A DNA stretch of 17,928 nt from an uncultured Collinsella sp. (GCA_902478945.1 CABSMX010000038.1:1-17928); one strand, 5' to 3'; shown: positions 1 to 6,733, counted from the first letter of the stretch. A program made the numbers and translations. Notes: a model not told the origin generated them from the letters alone.

Positions 1-664
1 CCGTGCGGAAGGTCTGGGGACGGATGAGGTTGACGCCGACGCAGAAGATGAGCATAGAGCCCACGAGCGATAGGCTGTCGAGGGCGGCGGCGGTCATGAT
101 GGGGGAGAGCGCGCCGGCAAAAAGCGTGATCGTGCCCTGGAATACGGCAACGGGCAGGGCCGAGAAGATGCAGCCGCGGCCAAGCGAGGCCGTCATGGTG
201 CAGACGATGATGCAGTCCAGCGCGCCCTTCAGGGCAAGCGTGGACCAGTCGCCGAGCAGACCGTCCTGAATCGATCCTACGATGGCCATGGCGCCGATAC
301 ACACGGTGAGCGATGTCGAGACAAAGGCATTGGTGAACTCGTTGTCGCCTTCGCTGCCGGTTTTGCGCTTGAGCCATTCGCCCAGATTTTCGATGCCGGC
401 TTCCAGGTTTATGGCCTCGCCGATGAGCGAGCCAAGGGCAAATGAGACGATAAGCATGGTGGTGCCGGTGGTCGCCAGCGTTTTCCCGTCAATGACGAGC
501 ATCTTTTGCATGGTGCCGCCCAGGCCGATAAACAGAACGCACAACCCCGACGCCTTCATGAGCGTGTCTTGGATGCGGGGCGTAATGAAGCGCCCGCCCA
601 TGAGGCCCAGCAGACCGCCCGCGATCAAAAGCGCGACGTTGATGACCGTTCCCAAACCCGGCAT
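1..664 (-). CDS. DUF554 family membrane protein (C-terminus cut by window edge)
   Basis: The reading frame on the reverse strand is open from an ATG at 664 to the first base, giving 221 codons with no stop. The translation begins MPGLGTVINVALLIAGGLLG and has several glycine- and alanine-rich hydrophobic segments separated by short loops, such as GEAINLEAGIENLGEWLKRK and TNAFVSTSLTVCIGAMAIVG. These are recognisable DUF554 (YdfK/YqgA-like) features; the family is roughly 230 aa with about seven membrane segments, so only a short tail is missing. The start is preceded by GGGAGGG at a good distance. An in-frame ATG four codons upstream overlaps that Shine-Dalgarno sequence and is less likely. The biochemical role of the family is unknown (putative transporter). 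The plus-strand open frames over this stretch are shadows. Confidence 0.87.
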   Translation of the reverse strand, partial: MPGLGTVINVALLIAGGLLGLMGGRFITPRIQDTLMKASGLCVLFIGLGGTMQKMLVIDGKTLATTGTTMLIVSFALGSLIGEAINLEAGIENLGEWLKRKTGSEGDNEFTNAFVSTSLTVCIGAMAIVGSIQDGLLGDWSTLALKGALDCIIVCTMTASLGRGCIFSALPVAVFQGTITLFAGALSPIMTAAALDSLSLVGSMLIFCVGVNLIRPQTFRT

Positions 665-730
665 GAACCCTCCCATATTGATGCCAACCTGGCAATCGTA
701 GCAGAACGGGCTGCAGGGTGCGTCATGCCT

Positions 731-763
731 CATCCTATACGTTATATAAGTGGTATTAACGAC
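731..763 (-). promoter_or_regulatory. AT-rich promoter-like stretch upstream of the DUF554 gene
   Basis: This short AT-rich patch contains TATATAAC and GTATAGG on the reverse strand, in an otherwise GC-rich sequence between the end of the surface operon and the DUF554 start. It is the only promoter-like element in the gap. I could not find a convincing -35 hexamer at 16-18 nt, so the exact promoter is not assigned. No T-tract terminator is seen after the surface operon either; there is only a weak GGCA-CCAAA-TGCC hairpin just past its stop. Confidence 0.3.
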
Positions 764-782
764 GGCATTTGGTGCCCAAGCC

Positions 783-2195
783 TCAGCCTCCCATCACGAC
801 ATAGGGGCTGTAATCGAAGCACAGCGTCATGAGTCGCTGCGGGGACTCAATGGCCGCGGCGATGATATCAGCATCTCGAGCTCGGTCAAATCCCTCGAGC
901 TCAATTTGATACGAGACGTCTTCCATTTTATGGAGTATCCGGTTATTCAGGAGGTTCTCACCGTCGAATTCCTCGGTTTTGCCTCCGTCCGAGGTTACGG
1001 CATACAGGTGCAGTTTTGCGGTGGTCGCAGGGTCGACGACCGTGAGGTTGTCGATTTGGTTGGCCGTGCCCTTTGCCCCAAGCAAGGTGAGTAGGGTGGG
1101 GGCTACGACCTCGCCCGATGGCAGAAAAACAACTTCGACGGTTTTAGGGAATGCGATAATGGCTGCTTTGCGGACGGGCTTATCGGCAGCGGTGACATCA
1201 ATGCTCGCGACGTCGACGGTTTCCGTGCGGTCGAGCGCGACCATCATGCAACAATTGCCCTCGTCGATGTCTGCCGGCATGGGACACCCCAAGTTTTCGC
1301 CAGCTTGCGTGCCGCCCACTGCGGCGGCTGTTTCGCTTGGCTCGCTGAAAGTGGCTGAAGGACCGCTCGATGGCGGTGTTATGCCGCCTGGTGCGACATT
1401 GTCCCCAGGCGCTATTTCACCGCTGCTCTCGCTGGAGTCGCTTGCGATGTCACCTGTCGAGGGGGCGAGTCCGACCGCTCCTACTCCGCTCCATTCCATC
1501 TCGAGGAGCGCCGGATCGGCGAGGACGCGATGCACATTTTGTGTTTGGGCGCTGATATCGATGGGACTGGGATCTGTCCCTCGTGTTAGGCTGAGCGATC
1601 CGGTTCGCTGTTTGCCTCGAATCTCCTGGCTTTCTGCGCCGCTCGCGTAGAGCATCAGGGGGGTCTCGCCTTTCGCCGCAGCGTCGGTGCCCGCCTTGGT
1701 CATTTTCAACGATGCGGTGAAAGAGATAGCGGGCTGCGTGCCATCGGCGCTCGAGGGGACGCAGCCCAGGCATACACCTCCTCCGTCTTCGAAAAACGTG
1801 CTGTCGAAGGCGACTGTTGCCCCGTCCGCCGAGTCATCGGACAGGGTGATGTCGAGGCGCAGCTCCACGTCGCAGGAATCGCCATCGGCATCAGTTGCAG
1901 CTGCGCGCCATGTGCAGATAACGCATCCCGTTAGGGGGCCGTCCGTTGTGCACGAGCGCTCGGTATCCACGACTATCGAGCTGCTCGTGCGGCGACGGAG
2001 GCACCCCGAGGTCGAAATGCTTGCCTGCGCAAGCGAGAAGCGTTGGCGCGCGATGGTGCTCATCTGGTTTGTGGCGAGACAGTTGACGGCAGGTAAGGGG
2101 ACATCTACGGCGGGTGTCGCTAGGGCGGCGACGGGCATGCCGGTGGCAAGCGCACTGCAGAGCGCGGCAACGGGCAAAAGGTTCTTTGATGCCAT
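783..2195 (-). CDS. Secreted cysteine-rich surface protein with Ser/Pro/Gly linker and WxL-like C-terminal domain
   Basis: A 470-aa protein with a signal peptide: hydrophobic core at about residues 6-26 and a likely cleavage near ALA-TPA. The N-terminal half (about 38-150) is cysteine-rich, with Cys at 39, 65, 82, 91, 94, 108, 142 and 145. A low-complexity acidic Ser/Pro/Gly linker follows (about 245-305), then a second globular part starting with GC (304) and CC (315-316). Residues about 348-400 (AFPKTVEVVFLPSGEVVAPT, later IDNLTVVD) resemble residues 57-95 of the 199-aa protein in the same operon. No LPXTG motif or membrane anchor is seen, so it may be released or attached through a partner. 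It is the last gene of the operon, 41 nt after the sortase substrate, with an AAGGAG ribosome site just before the ATG. I do not recognise a named family; a role at the cell surface is inferred from the signal peptide and context. Confidence 0.8.
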   Translation of the reverse strand: MASKNLLPVAALCSALATGMPVAALATPAVDVPLPAVNCLATNQMSTIARQRFSLAQASISTSGCLRRRTSSSIVVDTERSCTTDGPLTGCVICTWRAAATDADGDSCDVELRLDITLSDDSADGATVAFDSTFFEDGGGVCLGCVPSSADGTQPAISFTASLKMTKAGTDAAAKGETPLMLYASGAESQEIRGKQRTGSLSLTRGTDPSPIDISAQTQNVHRVLADPALLEMEWSGVGAVGLAPSTGDIASDSSESSGEIAPGDNVAPGGITPPSSGPSATFSEPSETAAAVGGTQAGENLGCPMPADIDEGNCCMMVALDRTETVDVASIDVTAADKPVRKAAIIAFPKTVEVVFLPSGEVVAPTLLTLLGAKGTANQIDNLTVVDPATTAKLHLYAVTSDGGKTEEFDGENLLNNRILHKMEDVSYQIELEGFDRARDADIIAAAIESPQRLMTLCFDYSPYVVMGG

Positions 2196-2236
2196 GGGTT
2201 CTCCTTACCTGTTCTGGACGGTCTCGATTTTCGCGG

Positions 2237-2494
2237 CTACTGGCTGCGTTTGATGCGCAGGCCAAGGCCGATGGCGCTTGCGCCTGTCGCGGCGATTCCT
2301 GCTGCCAGGAGCTGTTGCGTGTCGCCCGTTTGCGCGAGGGGCTCATGTTGGCCACTGCCTTCGAGCTCCGATAGATCGACGGTCACTTGCGTGGCAGCCT
2401 GCGCTTGCTCTTGTTGGGCAAAGGCGGCGATTGGGGCAAACGTTACAACGCCGATGATGACGGCAAGGACAATCGCCTTAGGCCGTGTGCGCAC
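2237..2494 (-). CDS. Minimal sortase-anchored peptide with LAQTG sorting signal
   Basis: An 85-aa precursor with a positively charged start and a hydrophobic signal peptide (residues 1-26, cleavage likely after AFA). Residues 53-57 are LAQTG, followed by a hydrophobic segment (61-79) and a basic tail RIKRSQ. This is the complete three-part cell-wall sorting signal. LAxTG is the variant used by class E sortases of high-GC Gram-positive bacteria (established knowledge). After processing, only about 30 residues would remain on the wall, a Gln-rich acidic stretch. The start is GTG at 2494. It overlaps the end of the upstream gene by 17 nt and has no strong Shine-Dalgarno sequence, so translation is probably coupled to that gene. 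Its role is unknown. The sortase itself is not in this window. Confidence 0.78.
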   Translation of the reverse strand: MRTRPKAIVLAVIIGVVTFAPIAAFAQQEQAQAATQVTVDLSELEGSGQHEPLAQTGDTQQLLAAGIAATGASAIGLGLRIKRSQ

Positions 2495-3077
2495 CGGGCT
2501 CGACCGTCCACGTAATGCTTGCGACCTGGTCGCCCTCGCCAGTCACATGGAAGATGTCTCGCGTGACGCGGGCGACATTGCCGCTCGTCTTGAGCTTAAT
2601 CTTGTCCGTACCATCGGCGATGCCCTGGTAGCCCATGTCGAAGGATGCATTTTTGGAAAGGTCGAGGCCCGCTTCCTGCGTCGCGGCGTGAGCGTCTTGG
2701 AGTGCCTTGTCCGGACCAACCTTAAAATCGATGGAGTTCTGGGCGGTTCCCGTCTTGGCGTCGGCGACGATGCTCCAGGAGTTCTTGGCGCCGATCTTCA
2801 TGTTGGTAACGTGGATGCCATAGGCCGAAAGATTGTCGATGGTGGTTGTATTCTCGGAAGGGCCCTGAAGCGTGCCATCGGCCTTGGCGACAAATGGGAT
2901 GACGGTCGGGGCTTTGAACTTGATGTTGTCGATTTGGGTCCTGATAGTCACGTTGGTGGTTCCAGTGCGTCCCTCCGCCAGGGCGGGGGTCGGCGCGGCA
3001 CCCATTGAGAGTGCAAGCATCAGCCCCGCGCCCACGACGAGCGCCCTGGTCCCGCTCAAGTTCCCGGTGATGTCCAT
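2478..3077 (-). CDS. Secreted WxL-like surface protein
   Basis: A 199-aa protein with a clear signal peptide (residues 11-34, likely cleavage after TPALA). The mature part has an N-terminal beta-rich motif (NIKFKAPTVIPFVAKADGTL, about 51-70), then TTTIDNLSAYGIHV (77-90) and KNSWSIV. It ends with GNVARVTRDI (167-176) and ITWTVEPG (188-195). This arrangement (a V/P-T-x-I-P-F..DGT..P motif, an 'IxVT/S' strand, a late TxGNVARVT strand and a terminal ITWTV) resembles small WxL-type secreted proteins in Firmicutes and Coriobacteria. I make the comparison from memory, so the family assignment is an inference. It has an AAAGGAA ribosome site before the ATG and is translationally coupled to the following LAQTG gene. 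A plausible role is attachment to the peptidoglycan surface or building a surface layer; none is proven. Confidence 0.78.
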   Translation of the reverse strand: MDITGNLSGTRALVVGAGLMLALSMGAAPTPALAEGRTGTTNVTIRTQIDNIKFKAPTVIPFVAKADGTLQGPSENTTTIDNLSAYGIHVTNMKIGAKNSWSIVADAKTGTAQNSIDFKVGPDKALQDAHAATQEAGLDLSKNASFDMGYQGIADGTDKIKLKTSGNVARVTRDIFHVTGEGDQVASITWTVEPGAHTA

Positions 3078-3096
3078 AATCGTTCCTTTCTATTCG

Positions 3097-3115
3097 TCAC
3101 GGACCGTTTCCGTGA
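3097..3115 (-). other. RNA hairpin just upstream of the WxL-like gene
   Basis: A perfect 7-bp inverted repeat (TCACGGA / TCCGTGA) with a 5-nt loop lies in the 88-nt gap between the membrane-anchored 169-aa gene and the WxL-like gene, directly before the AAAGGAA ribosome site. It has no T-tract, so it is not a standard terminator. It could stabilise or process the mRNA to set different levels of the operon's two halves; this is an inference. Confidence 0.4.
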
Positions 3116-3165
3116 TGGTCAGACGAAAGCGGCGTGGGTGCGCGTTTTCGCAACGGGTGGCAGAT

Positions 3166-3675
3166 CTAGTCTTCGGGCTGCGCAACCCGCACCTTGATGC
3201 GCGTGGGATTGCCATGGGCGTCGTAGGTCTTGGCGTCGAGCGCTTGAATCTCGATATACGCCTCACCTTCTTTGATGTCGCCTGCGGGGCAGGTCTCAAC
3301 GGTCTTGCCGGTCTCGACCACGCCCGATTCATAGATGGTCTCGTCGTTTTGGATCACGCGGAAACGCTGGGGAAACTTGTTATCCTGGACGTTTTGCACG
3401 TTGACGCGCAGCTTGCCGCCTTTTTGTAGCTGGGCGACCGGTGCGACCGAGATCGTCATCATGTTGTCGCGGACGATGGCATCGAGCTCGTCCTGGATTT
3501 CCTGGCGCGACTTACCCTCCGCCGCTGTGACCGAGGCACCTGTCTCGGCGACGGGCTTTGACTGCCAGGCGTATAGGTCGACGGCGATAAGGGCGCAGGC
3601 GATGGCCAGGCAGACAACGCCGAGCCTTTTTCGATGTTTTGACCCTAGGGGGCTCGACTGCTTCCTTACGCTCAT
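3166..3675 (-). CDS. Membrane-anchored extracellular accessory protein
   Basis: A 169-aa protein with a basic N-terminus (RKQSSPLGSKHRKR), one membrane segment (about residues 18-36), and an extracytoplasmic C-terminal part. A short acidic helical linker (54-70) leads to a beta-sandwich-like stretch: KLRVNVQNVQDN (88-99), RFRVIQNDETIYESGVV (104-120), and AYIEIQALDAKTYDAHGNPT (139-158). The 'IYESG ... G..Y.....A.D' pattern is shared with short single-pass proteins that accompany WxL-like surface operons in Gram-positive bacteria (recalled, not searched). Its start overlaps the stop of the 98-aa gene by ATGA, so the two are translationally coupled. It probably serves as a membrane partner or chaperone for the secreted proteins encoded downstream. 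The function is unproven. Confidence 0.72.
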   Translation of the reverse strand: MSVRKQSSPLGSKHRKRLGVVCLAIACALIAVDLYAWQSKPVAETGASVTAAEGKSRQEIQDELDAIVRDNMMTISVAPVAQLQKGGKLRVNVQNVQDNKFPQRFRVIQNDETIYESGVVETGKTVETCPAGDIKEGEAYIEIQALDAKTYDAHGNPTRIKVRVAQPED

Positions 3676-3968
3676 GCGGCATCCTTAGTGGTATAGACGC
3701 GCGCGAACGTGGACGGATCGGCGCCAAAGAGCATGTGGAGCATGAGGCGTCGCGAGTAGATGAGCTCGTCGAAGTTTGGGTCGAGTTTGATGTCGTGGAT
3801 GTGGGCGATGTGGTGGGCGAGTGCCGAAAACGATTCGGGATCGCAAATCACATCGGTGGTGACGTGATAGACAGCCGCATCGGGAAATGCCTCCTCATCG
3901 AAGGGCAGAAGATACGGGTCGTCGTCAACTTCGATGGCGATGCCGTACTGGGGCCAGTAATATGCCAT
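3672..3968 (-). CDS. Small cytoplasmic protein of unknown function, first gene of the surface operon
   Basis: A 98-aa protein with no signal peptide or membrane segment. I chose ATG 3968 because AGGGAGG sits just upstream, and the in-frame extension further back (to 4211) runs through the AT-rich intergenic region and reads like non-coding sequence. The protein starts MAYYWPQYGIAIEVDDDPYL and later has YHVTTDVICDPESFSALAHH. The 'YWPxYGIAIEVD' start loosely recalls the core strand of DUF559/VSR-like restriction-endonuclease-fold proteins, but no full nuclease motif is visible, so I do not assign that function. Its stop overlaps the start of the 169-aa gene (ATGA). That overlap ties an apparently cytosolic protein to a secretion/surface operon. 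Confidence 0.6.
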   Translation of the reverse strand: MAYYWPQYGIAIEVDDDPYLLPFDEEAFPDAAVYHVTTDVICDPESFSALAHHIAHIHDIKLDPNFDELIYSRRLMLHMLFGADPSTFARVYTTKDAA

Positions 3969-4041
3969 GGGAACCTCCCTGTTTTTGGGCCAAACCTTCC
4001 ATTGGCTTTGGCTGTCGATGCCGACCGTATCAGCCGTAACT

Positions 4042-4059
4042 TGACCAATTTCTGACCAA
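4042..4059. repeat. Direct repeat TGACCAA x2 with 11-bp period
   Basis: Two identical TGACCAA heptamers start at 4042 and 4053, exactly 11 bp apart, so a protein dimer could bind both on one face of the helix. They lie about 75-90 bp upstream of the first surface-operon gene. Such spacing is typical of activator or response-regulator half-sites, but no regulator gene is in the window. Confidence 0.4.
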
Positions 4060-4100
4060 ATGCTTGACGGATTTACATCGCCGCAGGTGAGAGAGGGTAA

Positions 4101-4129
4101 AAAATATCTCAACTTTTTTCGGGCGCCAA
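4101..4129 (-). promoter_or_regulatory. Candidate promoter for the surface operon
   Basis: On the reverse strand TTGGCG (4129-4124) and TATTTT (4106-4101) are separated by exactly 17 nt. Each matches four of six bases of the sigma-70 consensus. They lie in the most AT-rich part of the intergenic region, giving a leader of about 125 nt before the ATG at 3968. The match is modest. Confidence 0.3.
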
Positions 4130-4232
4130 TTGCATGCGTGGCAGCGATGGGAAGGAGCGCGTTAAATAGAGCGCCTGCCGAGAAAACGCTGCCGCTCGCC
4201 GAATTGCGCAAACGTAAAATTCGCCAATTATG

Positions 4233-4299
4233 GAGACTGTCTCAGTCACGTCGACGAAACGATGCGGTAACATCTCCCTGCAAACACTGTAGTTAACTA
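4233..4299 (+). promoter_or_regulatory. Cluster of palindromes before the lactate dehydrogenase/Etf operon
   Basis: Three perfect dyads lie within 67 bp upstream of the first gene: GAGAC-T-GTCTC (4233-4243), CGTCGACG (4249-4256) and TAGTTAACTA (4290-4299). The last ends next to the AAAGGGGGAG ribosome site. One or more may be operators; GntR-family regulators commonly control lactate-utilisation operons (established for LldR/LctA-type systems). Which one, if any, is used cannot be told from the sequence. Confidence 0.35.
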
Positions 4300-4313
4300 A
4301 AGGGGGAGTTCGC

Positions 4314-5915
4314 GTGTCTGCAGCCATCAAACCCTTCGGCGACGAGTTCGAAGAATATGGTCGCGATGAATCTCGCACATCGGGCGAGGCGTCGAGCATC
4401 TCGTTTCCGACAACGGAGGACGAAGTCCGCGCCATTCTGCGAAAGCTCCATGCCGAGCATGTTCCGATAACGGTCCAGGGTGCTCGGACCGGTCTGGCTG
4501 CCGGTGCCGTGCCCCACGGCGGCCACATCCTCAACACTTCTCGTATGAATCGCTACCTGGGTCTTCGCCGCGACGAGCGAGGCCGTTTTCTGCTGCGCGT
4601 GGAGCCGGGCGTCGTGCTTTCGGAGTTACGCAAGCAGCTGGGCAAGAAGGCATTGCCGACCGCTGGCTGGGATCAGGCATCGCTTGAGGCCTATGAGGAG
4701 TTCCAGGCAGCTCCCGAGCAGTTCTTTCCCACCGATCCCACCGAGGCATCTGCCTGCCTGGGCGGCATGGCGGCATGCAATGCCTCCGGTGCCCGCAGTT
4801 ACGCCTACGGCCCCATGCGGCCGCACGTTACGGGGCTTCACGTGGCACTGGCGGACGGCGACCTGCTTGAGCTTCATCGAGGTCAGGCGCACGCTGACGC
4901 ACGCCACTTGTCGCTCGTGACGGCAGGTGGCCGCGCACTCGAGCTGGATCTTCCTGGCTATACCATGCCCAAGACCAAAAACGCGTCGGGTTATTTCGCT
5001 TCGGACGATATGGACGCCATCGATCTTTTCATCGGTGCGTGCGGCACACTCGGCGTCATTACCGAGCTCGAGATCGCCCTGCAGGCGGCACCTTCGGTCG
5101 TATGGGGCGTGAGCTGCTTTTTCGACAGCGAGGACAAGGCAGTGTCCTTTACCGATTCCGTGCGCCCCGTGCTGTCCCATGCCGCCGCTATTGAGTATTT
5201 CGATGCCAGCGCCTTGGATATCCTTCGCCGCCAGCGCGAGCAGTCGACCGCGTTTGCCTCGCTGCCGGCACTCGACGATGAGGCAAAGGTCTGTGTTTAC
5301 GTGGAACTCGACTGCGACGACGAGGCTCAAGCGACTGAGGAGCTGTACCACCTGGGATGGGTTTTGGAGCTTGCGGGCGGCCGCGATGACGCGACCTGGG
5401 TTGCGCGCACCGAGGTCGATCGCGAATGCCAGCGGTTCTTCCGCCACGCCGTCCCCGAGAGTGTCAACATGCTCATCGACGAGCGTCGCCGCACCGACCC
5501 CACCATTACCAAACTGGGGTCGGATATGTCGGTACCCAACGCGCGCCTGGCCGATGTCGTTGCCTTCTATCGCCGCACGCTGGCCGAAAGCGGGCTTGAG
5601 TCTGCCGCCTGGGGACATATCGGCAACAACCATCTGCATGTGAATATCCTGCCGCGCGATGCGCAGGACTACCGTCGCGGTGGTGAGCTGTTTGCCCGGT
5701 GGGCTGCGGAGGTAACGGCTATGGGCGGCGCCGTCTCTGCCGAGCACGGCGTCGGCAAGATCAAAGCGGGCTTTTTGGAGACGATGTACGGCCACGAGGC
5801 CATGGTCGAATCGGCTCGACTCAAGCTGCAGTTCGATCCTGCCGGGCAGCTGGGTCGTGGCAACCTGTTTTCGGAGAAGCTCTTGGATGAACTCGTCCAG
5901 AAAGGGGGCGCGTGA
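4314..5915 (+). CDS. FAD-linked 2-hydroxyacid (probably D-lactate) dehydrogenase, GlcD/Dld type
   Basis: A 533-aa cytosolic flavoprotein of the FAD-oxidase type 4 (GlcD/LctD/Dld) family. The N-terminal PCMH FAD-binding domain shows QGARTGLAAGAVPHGG (55-70), VEPGV (96-100), PTDPTEASACLGGMAACNAS (139-158), KTKNASGY (220-227) and GACGTLGVITELE (241-253). The C-terminal oxidase domain has HIGNNHLHVN (435-444) and SAEHGVG (475-481), the usual substrate/metal-binding histidine motifs. The likely reaction is oxidation of D-lactate (or another 2-hydroxyacid) to the keto acid, passing electrons to the Etf encoded next. The start is GTG at 4314 behind AAAGGGGGAG. It is followed by etfB with almost no gap. 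It is longer than the roughly 470-aa LctD of Acetobacterium, so substrate identity should not be taken as certain; glycolate or 2-hydroxyglutarate are alternatives. Confidence 0.88.
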   Translation: MSAAIKPFGDEFEEYGRDESRTSGEASSISFPTTEDEVRAILRKLHAEHVPITVQGARTGLAAGAVPHGGHILNTSRMNRYLGLRRDERGRFLLRVEPGVVLSELRKQLGKKALPTAGWDQASLEAYEEFQAAPEQFFPTDPTEASACLGGMAACNASGARSYAYGPMRPHVTGLHVALADGDLLELHRGQAHADARHLSLVTAGGRALELDLPGYTMPKTKNASGYFASDDMDAIDLFIGACGTLGVITELEIALQAAPSVVWGVSCFFDSEDKAVSFTDSVRPVLSHAAAIEYFDASALDILRRQREQSTAFASLPALDDEAKVCVYVELDCDDEAQATEELYHLGWVLELAGGRDDATWVARTEVDRECQRFFRHAVPESVNMLIDERRRTDPTITKLGSDMSVPNARLADVVAFYRRTLAESGLESAAWGHIGNNHLHVNILPRDAQDYRRGGELFARWAAEVTAMGGAVSAEHGVGKIKAGFLETMYGHEAMVESARLKLQFDPAGQLGRGNLFSEKLLDELVQKGGA

Positions 5916-5917
5916 AG

Positions 5918-6733
5918 ATGAGCGATTTCCATATGGTGGTGTGCGTCAAAGCGGTACCGGGAAGCACCGAGGTCAAGATGGACCCCAAAACCAATACCAT
6001 CGTGCGTGATGGCAAGCAGGCGGTCATTAATCCCTTCGATGCAAGTGCACTCGAATGCGCTCTGGCGCTCAAGGACGACTTTATCGGCTTTGGCATGGAT
6101 GTGCGCGTGACGGTGGTGTCGATGGGCATCCCTGCAACCGAATCGCTGCTGCGCGACTGCATTGCCCGCGGCGCCGACGATGCATTGCTGCTCACCGACC
6201 GTGCTTTTGCGGGCGCGGACACGTTGGCGACCACCTATGCTCTCAAATGCGGCATCGAGGCGCTCGACGAGGACTTCGATCTGCTCATCTGCGGCAAGAT
6301 GGCGGTGGATGGCGATACTGCCCAGATTGGCCCCGAGCTGGCCGGCGCCTTCGAGATTCCCTGCGTGACCGATGTGAGCTGCGTGCAGAGTGCGGGCTTT
6401 ACGACGTGCGGTGCGCTGGCGCTTGTCCACGGCTGTGACGCCGGCGAGGAGACGGTCTATCTGGAGATGCCGTGCACGATGACGACCGCCAAGGAGATCG
6501 GCCAGCTGCGCATGCCGAGCATCGCCGGCATTCGCGCGGCCGAAGATGCGGATGTGCGGGTGGTCTGTGCTACCGATGTGCATGCCGACCCCTCGCGTTG
6601 CGGCCTTACTGGATCACCGACGCAGGTCGTGCGCTCGTTTGTGCCCGACCGCGACCAAACGTGTGAGGCCATCGAGGGCACGCCGGTCGAGCAGGCGGCA
6701 AAGCTTGCCAGGATTATCGAGGGGATGGCATAG
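5918..6733 (+). CDS. etfB: Electron transfer flavoprotein beta subunit
   Basis: A 271-aa EtfB. Visible motifs are VVCVKAVPGSTEVKMD (7-22), INPFDASALECALALKD (37-53), VVSMGIPATES (66-76), DRAFAGADTLATTYAL (94-109), CGKMAVDGDTAQIGPELA (125-142) and GLTGSPTQV (229-237). The DRxFxGADTxATxYxL stretch is typical of Etfs in flavin-based electron bifurcation (Bcd/Etf and Ldh/Etf), where EtfB holds the bifurcating FAD. I chose ATG 5918 because the GGGGG ribosome site at 5904-5908 is about 9 nt upstream. A GTG at 5912 overlaps the previous stop and would add two residues, but sits too close to the site. It is the middle gene of the operon, with the EtfA start directly after its stop. Confidence 0.92.
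   Translation: MSDFHMVVCVKAVPGSTEVKMDPKTNTIVRDGKQAVINPFDASALECALALKDDFIGFGMDVRVTVVSMGIPATESLLRDCIARGADDALLLTDRAFAGADTLATTYALKCGIEALDEDFDLLICGKMAVDGDTAQIGPELAGAFEIPCVTDVSCVQSAGFTTCGALALVHGCDAGEETVYLEMPCTMTTAKEIGQLRMPSIAGIRAAEDADVRVVCATDVHADPSRCGLTGSPTQVVRSFVPDRDQTCEAIEGTPVEQAAKLARIIEGMA

Larger units (their letters stand above)
3969..4313. other. 345-bp divergent intergenic region between the surface operon and the lactate dehydrogenase/Etf operon
   Basis: No convincing gene lies here; open frames across it lack a ribosome site and coding character. It is more AT-rich than the flanks, especially at about 4095-4120 and 4200-4230. It holds a candidate minus-strand promoter, a pair of TGACCAA direct repeats one helical turn apart, and three short palindromes near the plus-strand operon start (listed separately). 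It must contain the promoters of both divergent operons. Confidence 0.7.

Noticed and set aside
282..701. Plus-strand open frame of 139 codons near the left edge
   Set aside because: It is antisense to the DUF554 gene, whose reverse-strand frame is open to the window edge with typical membrane segments.
2478..3968. Pilus operon (class C sortase plus pilins)
   Set aside because: No sortase gene, no pilin motif or E-box and no large LPXTG backbone subunit is present; only one very short LAQTG peptide is seen.
3969..4211. N-terminal extension of the 98-aa surface-operon gene to an ATG at 4211
   Set aside because: It crosses the AT-rich promoter region, lacks a ribosome site at its start, and an excellent AGGGAGG sits before the ATG at 3968.
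4626..5795. 389-codon minus-strand open frame opposite the lactate dehydrogenase gene
   Set aside because: The plus-strand flavoprotein has clear motifs along the whole region; the antisense product has none.
5669..6583. 304-codon minus-strand open frame opposite the dehydrogenase end and etfB
   Set aside because: It spans two genuine plus-strand genes and has no recognisable domain.
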